Assembly: GCA_934636325.1 (NCBI GenBank)
Contig: CAKUAK010000118.1
Location: 1-15,608 of the forward strand
Direction: 5' to 3'
Origin: an uncultured Eubacteriales bacterium
GTDB taxonomy: Bacteria; Bacillota; Clostridia; Oscillospirales; Butyricicoccaceae
DNA: 15,608 nt
The notes beneath the pieces are model-generated. The model was not told where the DNA came from. It was given only the letters and a program-made list of their open reading frames with translations, and did not search any database. The number at the start of each line of letters is the position of its first letter. Position 1 is the stretch's first letter. This document shows, in pieces, positions 1-7,726 of the stretch. A program made the translations under genes and the position numbers.

Positions 1-8
1 CTTTCATA

Positions 9-1853
9 TTATTTTGCCTCGGCGATCAGCACGCGGACACAGCCGCCCTGAGATGTTGAGGCGTCATAATATCCGCGGATGTCATACTTTTCAAGGCTGA
101 CATCCATCCGATTCGAGTAATAGTAATTATCACCCTGCTTGACATAGACCTGAAGATCGTCGCTCAGCTTCATGCTTCCCTCGCCCTGCACCTCGCAGGT
201 AAAGGTGCCGATAGAGTTCAGCTTCTTTCCGGTCAGGCTGTCCAGCGAGCTTACAGCTCCGTCGCGGTATTTGACCGCGCAGGGGCCTTTTTTGATGTTG
301 TAATTGGCCTGTACCGAAAGAGCATTGGGCACGCCGTTTACAAGGTAAACATAGGTGCTGGGGGCATACATAAGGCTTCCGCTCTCTTCGGCCGTCGTTA
401 CGACGCCGTAATCGAGCATATCACCGGTGACATTTTTGAGCACCAGCTTGTCGATATGCTTTCCGTCCTCAGAAAGGCAGAGGGCGACGTCGCTCTGGCG
501 TATATCCACGCCCTCAAGCCTCGATGCATTGACCGTAACGGCCCGGGTCGAGAAAAAATCGAGTATCTCTGTGCTGTCGTCTATCGTATAGCTTCCGATG
601 ATGCCGCCTTTGACCGTGCCCGAGGGGGCGGTCTGACCCTTGGCGCGGGATATGCTTATGCCGCCTGCGGTCGTCTCGGCCTTTACCACCTCGCCCGCCT
701 TGATGCTGCCGTTATAGGGATAGGAATATGTCCCGCCGTCGGTCGACATGACGGTCATATATTTTCCCTGCACGGCCGAGCCGTAGCTGTCGGCTACGGC
801 CTGTGTGCCAACCGATGAAACGACGCCGTATACCGTCTGGCTGAGGCTGCTGCCCGTCTCGACAAATACGCACTGACCGCCCGCGCCGAGAAGCAGTGTG
901 ACGTTATCCCCCACCTTTACAGTGCCAAGATCGGAGAATGCATACACGGCCGACGCACTTCCCAGCTGGCATGTTATGCCCGAGACTGTGACCGCCGAGG
1001 GCGACGCCGTCGAGGGGCTTATGGCCTGCACCTTTCCGCTTATCTTGTCCGAATAGGCCCAGACCGTCCTGACATCCTCTATATAATAGAGAACATCGCC
1101 GTATTTGACATCGGCAAGCGTCGATGTCCTGCGGTCGCGATAAACGGTGACCGGTGTAAAGCCGACGGCCGCGCTGACCAAAGAGGTCATGAGCACAGGG
1201 CCCTGGGTCTCTGACACGGCGAGGGCGGCATAATTGATCTTGCCCTGATTATCGACGGCATAGCCCAGCTGAAGGGCATATGTCGTGCCCGACTTGGCCT
1301 TCGCATTCAAGCAGTTGTATATAAGCCTTGCGCAGTCGCCGCGTGTCATGGCCTGACCGCGAGAGACCGTCATGCCGTCATCCATTTTGAGCGAGTGATA
1401 AAGGGCCAGATGTGCCGCCGGATATCCCGCGGCAAAATCGGCATCGCCATAGCCCATCGCCTTGAGCATGACCGATATGCCCTCTTCAAGGGTGACATAG
1501 CTGTCGGGACGGAATGTACCGTCAAGATAGCCCGAAACAAGGCCGCTGTCGCGGGCCGCCGTTATATAGCCCGAATACCACGCGCCCGCCGGAACATCGG
1601 GATATGGCGAGACACTTGAAACAGCCTTGCCCTGTGATTTAAGGGCAGATGCCGATACGGCCATTTTGACAAACTGTGCCCTTGTCACATTGGACGAAAG
1701 GTCGAGCCTGCCGTTCTGATCGCCGTTCATGACCCCCATGACGGCCAGTACGGGCAGGATCTCGTCCTCCATTGAAGTGGCCGCCTGTGCCGACACGGGC
1801 AGCAGGGTCATTATAAGGCAGAGGCACAAGGCAACTGCAGCCCTTCTTTTCAT
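9..1853 (-). CDS. SLH-domain surface protein, last gene of exporter operon
   Basis: Secreted cell-surface protein of 614 residues. The N-terminus MKRRAAVALCLCLIMTLLPV followed by SAQA is a clear signal peptide. Three S-layer-homology repeats follow at about residues 31-72, 85-137 and 138-183; the second is the clearest (YPDVPAGAWYSGYI, then GLVSGYLDGTFRPDSYVTLEE). SLH repeats bind pyruvylated secondary wall polymers and hold proteins on the outside of the wall. The remaining 430 residues are Gly, Ser, Thr and Val rich, look beta-rich, and match no family I can name. The start at 1853 is chosen because GGGAGG at 1863-1868 lies 9 bases before it; an in-frame ATG at 1877 has no ribosome site and overlaps the permease stop. 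The gene starts 16 bases after the permease gene, so it is probably co-transcribed with the exporter. Just past its stop, an ATG at 5-7 on the same strand may begin another gene outside the window. Confidence 0.9.
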   Translation of the reverse strand: MKRRAAVALCLCLIMTLLPVSAQAATSMEDEILPVLAVMGVMNGDQNGRLDLSSNVTRAQFVKMAVSASALKSQGKAVSSVSPYPDVPAGAWYSGYITAARDSGLVSGYLDGTFRPDSYVTLEEGISVMLKAMGYGDADFAAGYPAAHLALYHSLKMDDGMTVSRGQAMTRGDCARLIYNCLNAKAKSGTTYALQLGYAVDNQGKINYAALAVSETQGPVLMTSLVSAAVGFTPVTVYRDRRTSTLADVKYGDVLYYIEDVRTVWAYSDKISGKVQAISPSTASPSAVTVSGITCQLGSASAVYAFSDLGTVKVGDNVTLLLGAGGQCVFVETGSSLSQTVYGVVSSVGTQAVADSYGSAVQGKYMTVMSTDGGTYSYPYNGSIKAGEVVKAETTAGGISISRAKGQTAPSGTVKGGIIGSYTIDDSTEILDFFSTRAVTVNASRLEGVDIRQSDVALCLSEDGKHIDKLVLKNVTGDMLDYGVVTTAEESGSLMYAPSTYVYLVNGVPNALSVQANYNIKKGPCAVKYRDGAVSSLDSLTGKKLNSIGTFTCEVQGEGSMKLSDDLQVYVKQGDNYYYSNRMDVSLEKYDIRGYYDASTSQGGCVRVLIAEAK

Positions 1854-1869
1854 ATTCGTTTTCCTCCCT

Positions 1870-3045
1870 TTAATCATATCTTAAAGCGTCGATGGGGTTG
1901 AGCTTTGCCGCCTTATTGGCCGGCAGATATCCGAAGATGACACCGACGGCCACCGACACGCCGAAGGACACCGATATCGCCGTCACCGAAGGTATCGCCG
2001 TTATACCGACGATATTTCCCGCCACATTGGCCAGCAGAACACCCAGCACGATGCCGATGATGCCGCCGACGGCGCTGGTCGTTCCGGCCTCTATGATAAA
2101 CTGGCTTCTTATATCGCGGCGCTTCGCGCCAAGCGACTTTCGCATGCCGATCTCCTTTGTCCTTTCTGTGACCGAAACAAGCATGATGTTCATGATGCCG
2201 ATGCCGCCGACCAGAAGCGAGATCCCGGCTATAGCGACCAGAACGCTTAAAAGGGTATCCTGTATGGTCGACATCATGTCCATCATCTCGGACATGCTGA
2301 CTACCATATAGGCGTCGCTGTCGCCGTATATCGACTGCAGCTTGGTCTCGATCAGCCACTTTGCCGTCGGGGTGGAATCGGAATCGGCCGCGCTTATGTA
2401 ATACATCGAGGTGCTGGCATTTTTGTTTATACGCTGTGCGTTAGTATACGGGATATAGATATAGTCGTCGTCAGAGCCGCGGCCGTATCCGGCCTTCTCT
2501 TCAAGGATGCCGACGACGGTATAGTTGCTGCCCGCGATGCGCACCGTCTGCCCCAGCCCCGCAGAGCCGAAAAACTCTTGGTTGACATAAGAGCCGATGA
2601 CGCAGACCTTGCCCATCCGCATGACGTCGGCATACTGCAGGAACCGCCCGTCGGCCACCTTGAGGCTCCTTATATCGCCGTACTGCTCCGATACGCCGCA
2701 GACCGTCGTATACTTGAGCACCTCTGTGCCGATCTTATTGCGTGAGGTGCAGGAGACCTGCGGGCTGACGCCGGCAATATATTCGGGATACTTTTCGGCA
2801 AGGGCGAACATGTCGTCATCTGTGACCGCGCGGGATGAACCGCGCCCGAATACGCTGACCATCAGAAGATTCGTGCCGACGCTCTCAAACTGCTCGTTGA
2901 CCATATTCTGCATGCCGTCGCCGAGGCTTATTATGATTATAACGGCGGCAACGCCGATGATGATGCCCAGCATGGTGAGTATCGCCCTGGCCTTGCTGGT
3001 CGACAGCGATTTTATCGCAAGGCGGAATGATTGTCCGAAGTTCAT
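1870..3045 (-). CDS. ABC transporter permease, MacB/FtsX type
   Basis: Integral membrane subunit of 391 residues of an ABC exporter of the MacB/LolCDE/FtsX superfamily. A first membrane segment lies at about residues 17-42 (ILTMLGIIIGVAAVIIIISL). A large extracytoplasmic MacB periplasmic-core-like domain covers about 45-260. Three more membrane segments follow from about residue 265, carrying the conserved FtsX-domain stretch TERTKEIGMRKSLGAKRRDI. Length and layout are normal for Gram-positive members of the family. These permeases are mechanotransmission devices: ATP hydrolysis moves the outer domain, and an adaptor usually completes the pump. AAGGAGG, inside the end of the ATPase gene, sits about 11 bases before the ATG. 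The ATPase stop is only 3 bases upstream, so the two are translated together. The substrate cannot be read from the sequence; peptides, lipids or antibiotics are typical. Confidence 0.93.
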   Translation of the reverse strand: MNFGQSFRLAIKSLSTSKARAILTMLGIIIGVAAVIIIISLGDGMQNMVNEQFESVGTNLLMVSVFGRGSSRAVTDDDMFALAEKYPEYIAGVSPQVSCTSRNKIGTEVLKYTTVCGVSEQYGDIRSLKVADGRFLQYADVMRMGKVCVIGSYVNQEFFGSAGLGQTVRIAGSNYTVVGILEEKAGYGRGSDDDYIYIPYTNAQRINKNASTSMYYISAADSDSTPTAKWLIETKLQSIYGDSDAYMVVSMSEMMDMMSTIQDTLLSVLVAIAGISLLVGGIGIMNIMLVSVTERTKEIGMRKSLGAKRRDIRSQFIIEAGTTSAVGGIIGIVLGVLLANVAGNIVGITAIPSVTAISVSFGVSVAVGVIFGYLPANKAAKLNPIDALRYD

Positions 3046-3048
3046 GGC

Positions 3049-3771
3049 CTATTCATCCTCCTTCGGCGTGACGACGGCCTGCGGGTCGGAGGCGTCGCCG
3101 TCAAATACTATCTTGCCGTCGGCAAGGCGGACGATGCGCTTTGCCTTTACGGCTATCGAATTGTCGTGAGTGATAAGGACGATCGTCCTGCCGTCGCGGT
3201 TGAGCTCCTGAAGCAGGGCCAGTACCTCGCGCCCCGTGCGCGAGTCGAGGGCGCCGGTAGGCTCGTCGGCCAGTATAACAGCCGGATCCCCGGCCAGCGC
3301 CCTTGCTATGGATACGCGCTGCTGCTGGCCGCCCGAAAGCTGGTTGGGACGGTTTTTGGCTTTATCCGACAGTCCTACCCTTTCGAGGGCCTTCATGGCC
3401 GCGGCATGCCTGGCGTCGGCGTCGACACCGCCATAAAGCAGGGGCAGCTCGACATTTTCGATGACGTTCAGCTTTGGTATAAGGTTATACTGCTGAAAGA
3501 TAAACCCAAGGAACTTATTCCGTATGACGGCCTGCATGTCGTCATCCATCGTCGAAACGTCGATACCGTTGAGCTTATATGTTCCCGACGTCGGAACGTC
3601 GAGACAGCCGATTATGTTCATGCATGTCGATTTGCCCGATCCCGACTGGCCGACGATGGCGACAAACTCGCCCTCGTCGACATTGAGGTCGATGCCGTCA
3701 AGGGCGCGGACAACGGTATCGCCCATGTGATACAGCTTATATATGTCCTTCAGTTCTATCATGTGGCTCAT
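3049..3771 (-). CDS. ABC transporter ATP-binding protein, MacB/LolD type
   Basis: Cytoplasmic ATPase subunit of 240 residues that powers the adjoining permease. All nucleotide-binding motifs are present in order: Walker A GQSGSGKS (about residues 41-48), Q-loop FQQYN, ABC signature LSGGQQQR (about 145-152), Walker B VILADEPTGALD, and the switch histidine in LITHDNS. The sequence type (IIGCLDVPTSGTYKLNG; NEPTGALD-like Walker B) is that of the LolD/MacB/YknY group. The gene begins 4 bases after the adaptor stop. No Shine-Dalgarno sequence lies at normal distance from its ATG. The nearest purine tract (GGAGGAGG, 3801-3808) is about 29 bases upstream, inside the Gly-rich tail of the adaptor, so translation is probably coupled to the adaptor gene. 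Confidence 0.95.
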   Translation of the reverse strand: MSHMIELKDIYKLYHMGDTVVRALDGIDLNVDEGEFVAIVGQSGSGKSTCMNIIGCLDVPTSGTYKLNGIDVSTMDDDMQAVIRNKFLGFIFQQYNLIPKLNVIENVELPLLYGGVDADARHAAAMKALERVGLSDKAKNRPNQLSGGQQQRVSIARALAGDPAVILADEPTGALDSRTGREVLALLQELNRDGRTIVLITHDNSIAVKAKRIVRLADGKIVFDGDASDPQAVVTPKEDE

Positions 3772-3775
3772 GGCG

Positions 3776-5428
3776 TTAATCCATCGGCGCGGCGGCCATT
3801 CCTCCTCCGCCGCCCATCATCATCTGCTCCATAAGGGATGTTGTGGCCGTGCTTACCCCGATCTCTTCACCCTCGGAAACGCCGCTGAGTATCTCTATGT
3901 ATTCATCGGTGCTGCGTCCGGTCGTGACCTCGACCTGACGATAGCCCGCGGGAACTCCGTTGGCCGCGTCGCCCTTGCTTTCGGGATCGACGACAAGGAC
4001 CGTATTGCCGCGGCTGACGGCGCTTATCGGCACGCAGAGAACACCGCTTGCCTCCTCGATTATGACCTCGGCCGTGACATTCATGCCGGGCAGAAGATCC
4101 TGATAATCCTCGACGATGACCTTGACGGGGTATGTGGTGACGCCGGCCGCGACAGTACCGTTGACGCCGACGCGGTCGACATATCCGGTAAATGTCCTTC
4201 CGGGCAGCGCCTCGGCCTCTATCGAGACCTTCTGGCCGACCTTGATGCTGCCGACATCCAGCTCGTCTATGTCGAGGGTCAGCGTAAGATATGACATATC
4301 ATATATGACGGCCATGACCTTTGCACCAGAAACCGTATCCATCTTGTCCCCGGCCTTGAGATTCTTCTCGACTATCGTGCCGGAGATAGGGGCTTTTATC
4401 GAATAATTATCGAGCACATCCTTCGAGTTTTCAAGGGCCAGCTGGGCCGAACGGACATTGAGTTCGGCACTCTGGATCTGACGGCGGGCCGAATCGCTGG
4501 AAATACCCATTATTGCCTGATCGCGGCTGACCTTATCGCCCTCCGACAGATAAACAGAGGCTATGGTGCCGCCGACTGATGCATATACCGTCGAGGAGGA
4601 ACGGGGCGAAAAGCTGCCGCTCTCGGCGCAGCTATAGCTGCCGACGACGGCCGTGGCCATCGCGCCCGAGGCTATGCCCCCGGGATTGGAGACCTCTATC
4701 TCGACCTGGCGTAGAAGCGCGCCGCCGGTGCCGACCGTTGTCGCGCCGGAGACCGTACTGACCGTGCCATAGAGCTTTTCGCCGTTGGAGTTCATTGTGA
4801 CAACGGCCTGCGACCCGACGGCTATGGCCGCGGCATTAGCCTGGTGGAAATTGACCTTGAGCACCATCGTGTCGTTATCGCTTATATCGGCCAGCGGCGA
4901 CCCGGCCTGGACCTCGTCCCCGCTCCTGACATACAGCTTTGTCACGCGCCCGGCTATCTTGGATTTGGGTTCAAGACCGTCGACCCCGTCGACGACCGAC
5001 TGATAGCTTATCCCCGCGTTTTCAAGGGCGATCTCGGCCTGCTGGATGCTCTTTTCGGCATCCGAGCTGTCGATGCGGTAGAGCAGATCATCTTTATCGA
5101 CATGGTCGCCCTCTTCAAAATCGGCCGACAGGATATCTCCGCTTACCAGCCCGAGTATGTTATAGGAATCGGCGGGCTGAAGCGCGCCGCTGTCGCTTAT
5201 CGACACCGTCATATCACGCTTTTCGGCGGCGAAGTTGACATATCCGGCGCTGGCCTGCTGTTTTCCGCCGAAAAATATGGGCCTGACGACGAACCAGCCC
5301 AGCGCAGCGACCAGCACCAGCGCGATGACCGCCCGGCGACGTCTTTTCTTCTTTTTGCCCGAGGACATCATCTGCTCCAGCTGCTGGGCGGCGGCGTCCT
5401 TTTCGGCATTTTCCTTTAATTCTGCCAT
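3776..5428 (-). CDS. Membrane-fusion adaptor (HlyD/MacA type), duplicated core
   Basis: Adaptor subunit of 550 residues for the downstream ABC exporter. It has a Lys/Arg-rich cytoplasmic leader (KKKKRRRRAV at about 25-34) and one membrane anchor at about 33-53, so it stays attached to the outer face of the membrane. The core appears twice. A first lipoyl/hairpin/lipoyl unit covers about 85-185 (GRVTKLYVRSGDEVQAGSPL) with a beta-barrel to about 265. A second covers about 280-378 (GGTIASVYLSEGDKV, a helical hairpin, then IKAPISGTIVEKNLKAGDKM) with a beta-barrel to about 460 and a membrane-proximal domain. Gram-positive relatives such as YknX are nearer 380 residues, so this protein is long. The C-terminus ends in a Met/Gly-rich tail (MMMGGGGGM, then AAAPMD). 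GGAAGG at 5439-5444 lies 10 bases before the chosen ATG; another ATG at 5435 is out of frame and too close. It is the first gene of a four-gene operon. Confidence 0.92.
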   Translation of the reverse strand: MAELKENAEKDAAAQQLEQMMSSGKKKKRRRRAVIALVLVAALGWFVVRPIFFGGKQQASAGYVNFAAEKRDMTVSISDSGALQPADSYNILGLVSGDILSADFEEGDHVDKDDLLYRIDSSDAEKSIQQAEIALENAGISYQSVVDGVDGLEPKSKIAGRVTKLYVRSGDEVQAGSPLADISDNDTMVLKVNFHQANAAAIAVGSQAVVTMNSNGEKLYGTVSTVSGATTVGTGGALLRQVEIEVSNPGGIASGAMATAVVGSYSCAESGSFSPRSSSTVYASVGGTIASVYLSEGDKVSRDQAIMGISSDSARRQIQSAELNVRSAQLALENSKDVLDNYSIKAPISGTIVEKNLKAGDKMDTVSGAKVMAVIYDMSYLTLTLDIDELDVGSIKVGQKVSIEAEALPGRTFTGYVDRVGVNGTVAAGVTTYPVKVIVEDYQDLLPGMNVTAEVIIEEASGVLCVPISAVSRGNTVLVVDPESKGDAANGVPAGYRQVEVTTGRSTDEYIEILSGVSEGEEIGVSTATTSLMEQMMMGGGGGMAAAPMD

Positions 5429-5463
5429 CTGTCATGATCCTTCCATTCTACTTTAGTACATTA

Positions 5464-5491
5464 ATTTTACTCTTCCGCCCACCCATGTCAA
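5464..5491 (-). promoter_or_regulatory. Sigma-A type promoter of the exporter operon
   Basis: On the minus strand TTGACA (5486-5491) and TAAAAT (5464-5469) are separated by 16 bases. The -35 is a perfect consensus and the -10 has one mismatch. The start codon of the adaptor lies about 35 bases downstream. A short inverted repeat TACT-AA-AGTA follows the -10. The 5445-5596 gap contains nothing else that I can identify. Confidence 0.75.
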
Positions 5492-5596
5492 GAAAGAGTG
5501 CCGAATGTTCAACGAATGTTTATATTTGCTTATATCATGGCGTCTTTGTCAGCAAAAAGATATCATATCCGGGTATTTTCAGGATTCACGCAGATC

Positions 5597-5620
5597 AAAA
5601 GGCGGCCCACGAGGGCCGCC
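5597..5620 (-). terminator. Rho-independent terminator after the reductase activator gene
   Basis: GGCGGCCC (5601-5608) pairs perfectly with GGGCCGCC (5613-5620) around a 4-base loop. Reading on the minus strand, the hairpin is followed by TTTT (5600-5597). It lies about 20 bases beyond the stop at 5640, so it ends the reductase unit and separates it from the exporter promoter. Confidence 0.8.
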
Positions 5621-5639
5621 TTGCTGTCGATCTAATATT

Positions 5640-6401
5640 CTATTTTTTCAACTTTTCATAGCCGATGACAGCCGCGCCGATGGCACCGCAGAGCTGGCTC
5701 TGCTCGTGCGTGACGACCTTCATGCCGAGGGCCGATTCAAGATTGCTCCTGAACACCTCGAAGCGCGCAAGACCGCCGCTGAAGAATATGCTGCCGGTAA
5801 GCGGCAGGCGCGACGCCGTCGAAGCCGTCCTGCGGCATATGGACCGCACGACGCCGAGGGCTATCGCCTCGCGGTCGGCACCCTGGGCCAACAGGCTTAT
5901 GATCTCGCTTTCGGCAAAGACGGTGCACATGCTTGTTATCTCGACGGGATTGCCGTGCTGCGTGAAGCTGTCGAGCTCGTCGACCGAGCAGTCGAGTATG
6001 CGGCACATCATCTCTATAAAGCGTCCCGTTCCGGCGGCGCATTTGTCGTTCATCAGAAAGTCCTTGACCCCGCCGTTTCCGTCGAGCTGAACGACCTTGC
6101 TGTCCTGACCGCCGATGTCGATAAGTCCCCCGGCAGGGCCACAGAGATAGGCCGCGCCGCGGGCGTGGCAGGTGATCTCTGTGACGCGCCGGTCGGCGTT
6201 TTCAAGAAGATCACGGCCATAGCCGGTGGTGACGACCTTGGCCACCTCGGGGCAGATCAGGGCGTCGTATACCTCGTGCATGCGAAGGGCCGGGCGGGCG
6301 CTGGTCGGCACGAGGGTCGACTTTACGACCTGTTGGCCGTCATATAAAACTCCTTTGACCGTGGTCGAGCCGCAGTCAAGTCCCATTGTAAGTATTCCCA
6401 T
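5640..6401 (-). CDS. yjiL: ATP-dependent activator of double-cubane reductase (YjiL/HgdC family)
   Basis: Cytoplasmic ASKHA-fold ATPase of 253 residues (BadF/BadG/BcrA/BcrD family). It couples ATP hydrolysis to delivery of a very low-potential electron to a partner iron-sulfur reductase. The ATP phosphate-binding loop LDCGSTTVKG is at about residues 8-17 and the second phosphate motif DIGGQDSKVVQLD at 95-107. The two cysteines that, one per subunit, ligate the dimer-bridging [4Fe-4S] cluster are C121 (NDKCAAGTGRF) and C159 (SMCTVFAESE). FFSGGLAR at about 206-213 is the adenosine motif. From memory of family members, the closest match is E. coli YjiL (about 255 residues) rather than the activators of named acyl-CoA dehydratases. 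The ATG is 6 bases after the reductase stop, with only a weak ribosome site, so it is probably translationally coupled. An in-frame ATG five codons later is an alternative start. Confidence 0.92.
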   Translation of the reverse strand: MGILTMGLDCGSTTVKGVLYDGQQVVKSTLVPTSARPALRMHEVYDALICPEVAKVVTTGYGRDLLENADRRVTEITCHARGAAYLCGPAGGLIDIGGQDSKVVQLDGNGGVKDFLMNDKCAAGTGRFIEMMCRILDCSVDELDSFTQHGNPVEITSMCTVFAESEIISLLAQGADREAIALGVVRSICRRTASTASRLPLTGSIFFSGGLARFEVFRSNLESALGMKVVTHEQSQLCGAIGAAVIGYEKLKK

Positions 6402-6407
6402 GATATA

Positions 6408-7556
6408 TTAAAGCATCTCTATGAACGCGCCGATCCTTGTGTTGACCTGACCGGCATCGGTTGACGAATAATCTGTTTCAAGGAAGATATAGGGTATGTT
6501 CTTCTCTTCCGTAACGTACTTTTTGATCTTGTAGGCTTCGACATTGAAGGTATGGCATGCCTGAAGAACGACCTCGACGACGCCGTCGATCTTATACTCG
6601 TCGATCAGCCTGCCCATAAGCTTGAGCCTGCCGGGATTAGGCGACATGCAGGAGCAGGGTATGTTGATGTATCTGCGCGCCAGAGCGTCATATACATCGG
6701 GGTTGGTCTCGTCGATCAGCTCATCGACCGACCTTGCGCCGCCGCAGTTCTCATATGAGACTACAACGCCGCCGTTATCCTCGATGGCCTTGACGATCTT
6801 CTCGGTCGAGCAGCCGATGGGGCTGCCGGTGACAAGTATCCTCTTGCGCCCGGCATACTTGTTGGGATCATACTCGTCCTTGACCTTCTGGGTAAGGGTT
6901 TTGATATCCTCGGTAGCCTTGGGTATATTGAAGCGGAACTGGACGCCGTCGAGCACCTTGTGCATCTCGAGGCCGCCCATAGGAGGAGGATCCATCTTCT
7001 GAAGCCCATAGAACTCTTTAAGGGCTTCGCGCTGTTCGTTGCTGGTTTTGATGGCCTCGCGGATCTTATCCTCTGTTATCTCGGTCCCGAACTGCTCTTC
7101 AAGCACCTTTTTGAGCTTTATGATTTCGCTTCTGAAGAGCTTTATGCCCTCTTCGCTCTGGCGGTTGGGAAGCTCCATGACGTGGACATTCTTGAACTCG
7201 CCCAGCATCTCGTACATCTTCTTCTTGCCGTCGCAGGTCGTTTCGCCGATGATGAGATCGGAGAAATAGAAGAAGGGACACTTATCGGTCTTGGCGAAAC
7301 CATAGCTGGCCTTTACCATCGGGCAGAGGTTGCGGGGCAGATCCTTTTCGGCCTCGGGTATCGTCTCGCCCGTCTTGGAGCACAGGCCGACCATGCATGC
7401 CCCCATGGCCATTGGCAGTTCCTTCGGCAGGTATGTGCAGAAGCCGCCGACAAAGGGGATGCCCTTCTGCTTATATTCATAGGCGTCGATAAAGGACTTC
7501 TTGCGCTGTTCGGAAAACTCTTCGAATATTTCGGGAAGCTCTTTGACCAGTTCCAT
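6408..7556 (-). CDS. yjiM: Double-cubane-cluster anaerobic reductase (YjiM/HgdB-like)
   Basis: Cytoplasmic iron-sulfur reductase of 382 residues related to the D component of 2-hydroxyacyl-CoA dehydratases. Characteristic stretches are EEAEKDLPRNLC-like PEAEKDLPRNLCPM (67-80), GFAKTDKCPFFYFSDL (86-101), GETTCDGKKKMYE (104-116), GSPIGCSTEK (244-253) and LQACHTFNVE (331-340). Cysteines at 40, 54, 59, 78, 93, 108, 249, 271, 301, 303 and 334 include the cluster ligands. Length, motifs and the directly linked activator match the E. coli YjiM/YjiL pair as I recall it. This is the branch in which a single subunit carries an [Fe8S9] double-cubane cluster and reduces small substrates such as acetylene, azide or hydrazine in vitro. 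The physiological substrate is unknown. No acyl-CoA transferase or second dehydratase subunit is nearby, which argues against a classical hydroxyacyl-CoA dehydratase. AAGGAG (7563-7568) precedes the ATG by 6 bases. Confidence 0.9.
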   Translation of the reverse strand: MELVKELPEIFEEFSEQRKKSFIDAYEYKQKGIPFVGGFCTYLPKELPMAMGACMVGLCSKTGETIPEAEKDLPRNLCPMVKASYGFAKTDKCPFFYFSDLIIGETTCDGKKKMYEMLGEFKNVHVMELPNRQSEEGIKLFRSEIIKLKKVLEEQFGTEITEDKIREAIKTSNEQREALKEFYGLQKMDPPPMGGLEMHKVLDGVQFRFNIPKATEDIKTLTQKVKDEYDPNKYAGRKRILVTGSPIGCSTEKIVKAIEDNGGVVVSYENCGGARSVDELIDETNPDVYDALARRYINIPCSCMSPNPGRLKLMGRLIDEYKIDGVVEVVLQACHTFNVEAYKIKKYVTEEKNIPYIFLETDYSSTDAGQVNTRIGAFIEML

Positions 7557-7592
7557 ATCTATCTCCTTAAATATTTATAATATTGCTCTTTC

Positions 7593-7606
7593 GCGTGCAT
7601 GCACGC
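7593..7606. promoter_or_regulatory. Perfect 14-bp palindrome in the reductase leader, possible operator
   Basis: GCGTGCATGCACGC is a perfect palindrome. It lies 12 bases downstream of the -10 hexamer of the yjiM-like promoter and about 24 bases before the ribosome site, where a repressor would block transcription start or early elongation. It is GC-rich in an otherwise AT-rich leader. No T-run follows, so it is not a terminator. The cognate regulator is not recognisable in the window. Confidence 0.5.
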
Positions 7607-7617
7607 ACACATATAGT

Positions 7618-7646
7618 ATTTTATGCCATACCGTCAAATAATTCAA
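7618..7646 (-). promoter_or_regulatory. Promoter of the reductase/activator unit
   Basis: On the minus strand TTGAAT (7641-7646) and TAAAAT (7618-7623) are 17 bases apart. An overlapping TTGACG lies a few bases further in but has no comparably good -10. The perfect palindrome at 7593-7606 follows at the expected start region. Confidence 0.65.
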
Positions 7647-7697
7647 ATAGGCTTTTTCTATAAATCAAGCGTCATCTATAACAGTTATGAATTAAAC

Positions 7698-7722
7698 AGA
7701 GGGCGGCATACCGCCGCCCTCT
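7698..7722 (-). terminator. Terminator after csoR
   Basis: A 10-bp stem (7698-7707 with 7713-7722, arms AGAGGGCGGC and GCCGCCCTCT) closes a 5-base loop just beyond the csoR stop at 7727. The following minus-strand sequence, GTTTAATT, is only a weak T-tract, so termination may be partial. Confidence 0.65.
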
Positions 7723-7726
7723 TATG

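Noticed and set aside
1854..1877. Upstream ATG for the SLH protein
   Set aside because: It overlaps the permease stop, has no ribosome site and would bury the signal peptide; the ATG at 1853 has GGGAGG at proper spacing.
3031..3834. 267-codon plus-strand frame opposite the ABC ATPase gene
   Set aside because: The minus-strand ATPase has every catalytic motif in order; the plus-strand product is unrelated to any family and lacks a ribosome site.
5505..6347. 280-codon plus-strand frame opposite the activator gene
   Set aside because: It is the antisense shadow of the activator and crosses the terminator at 5597-5620. No recognisable domain is present.
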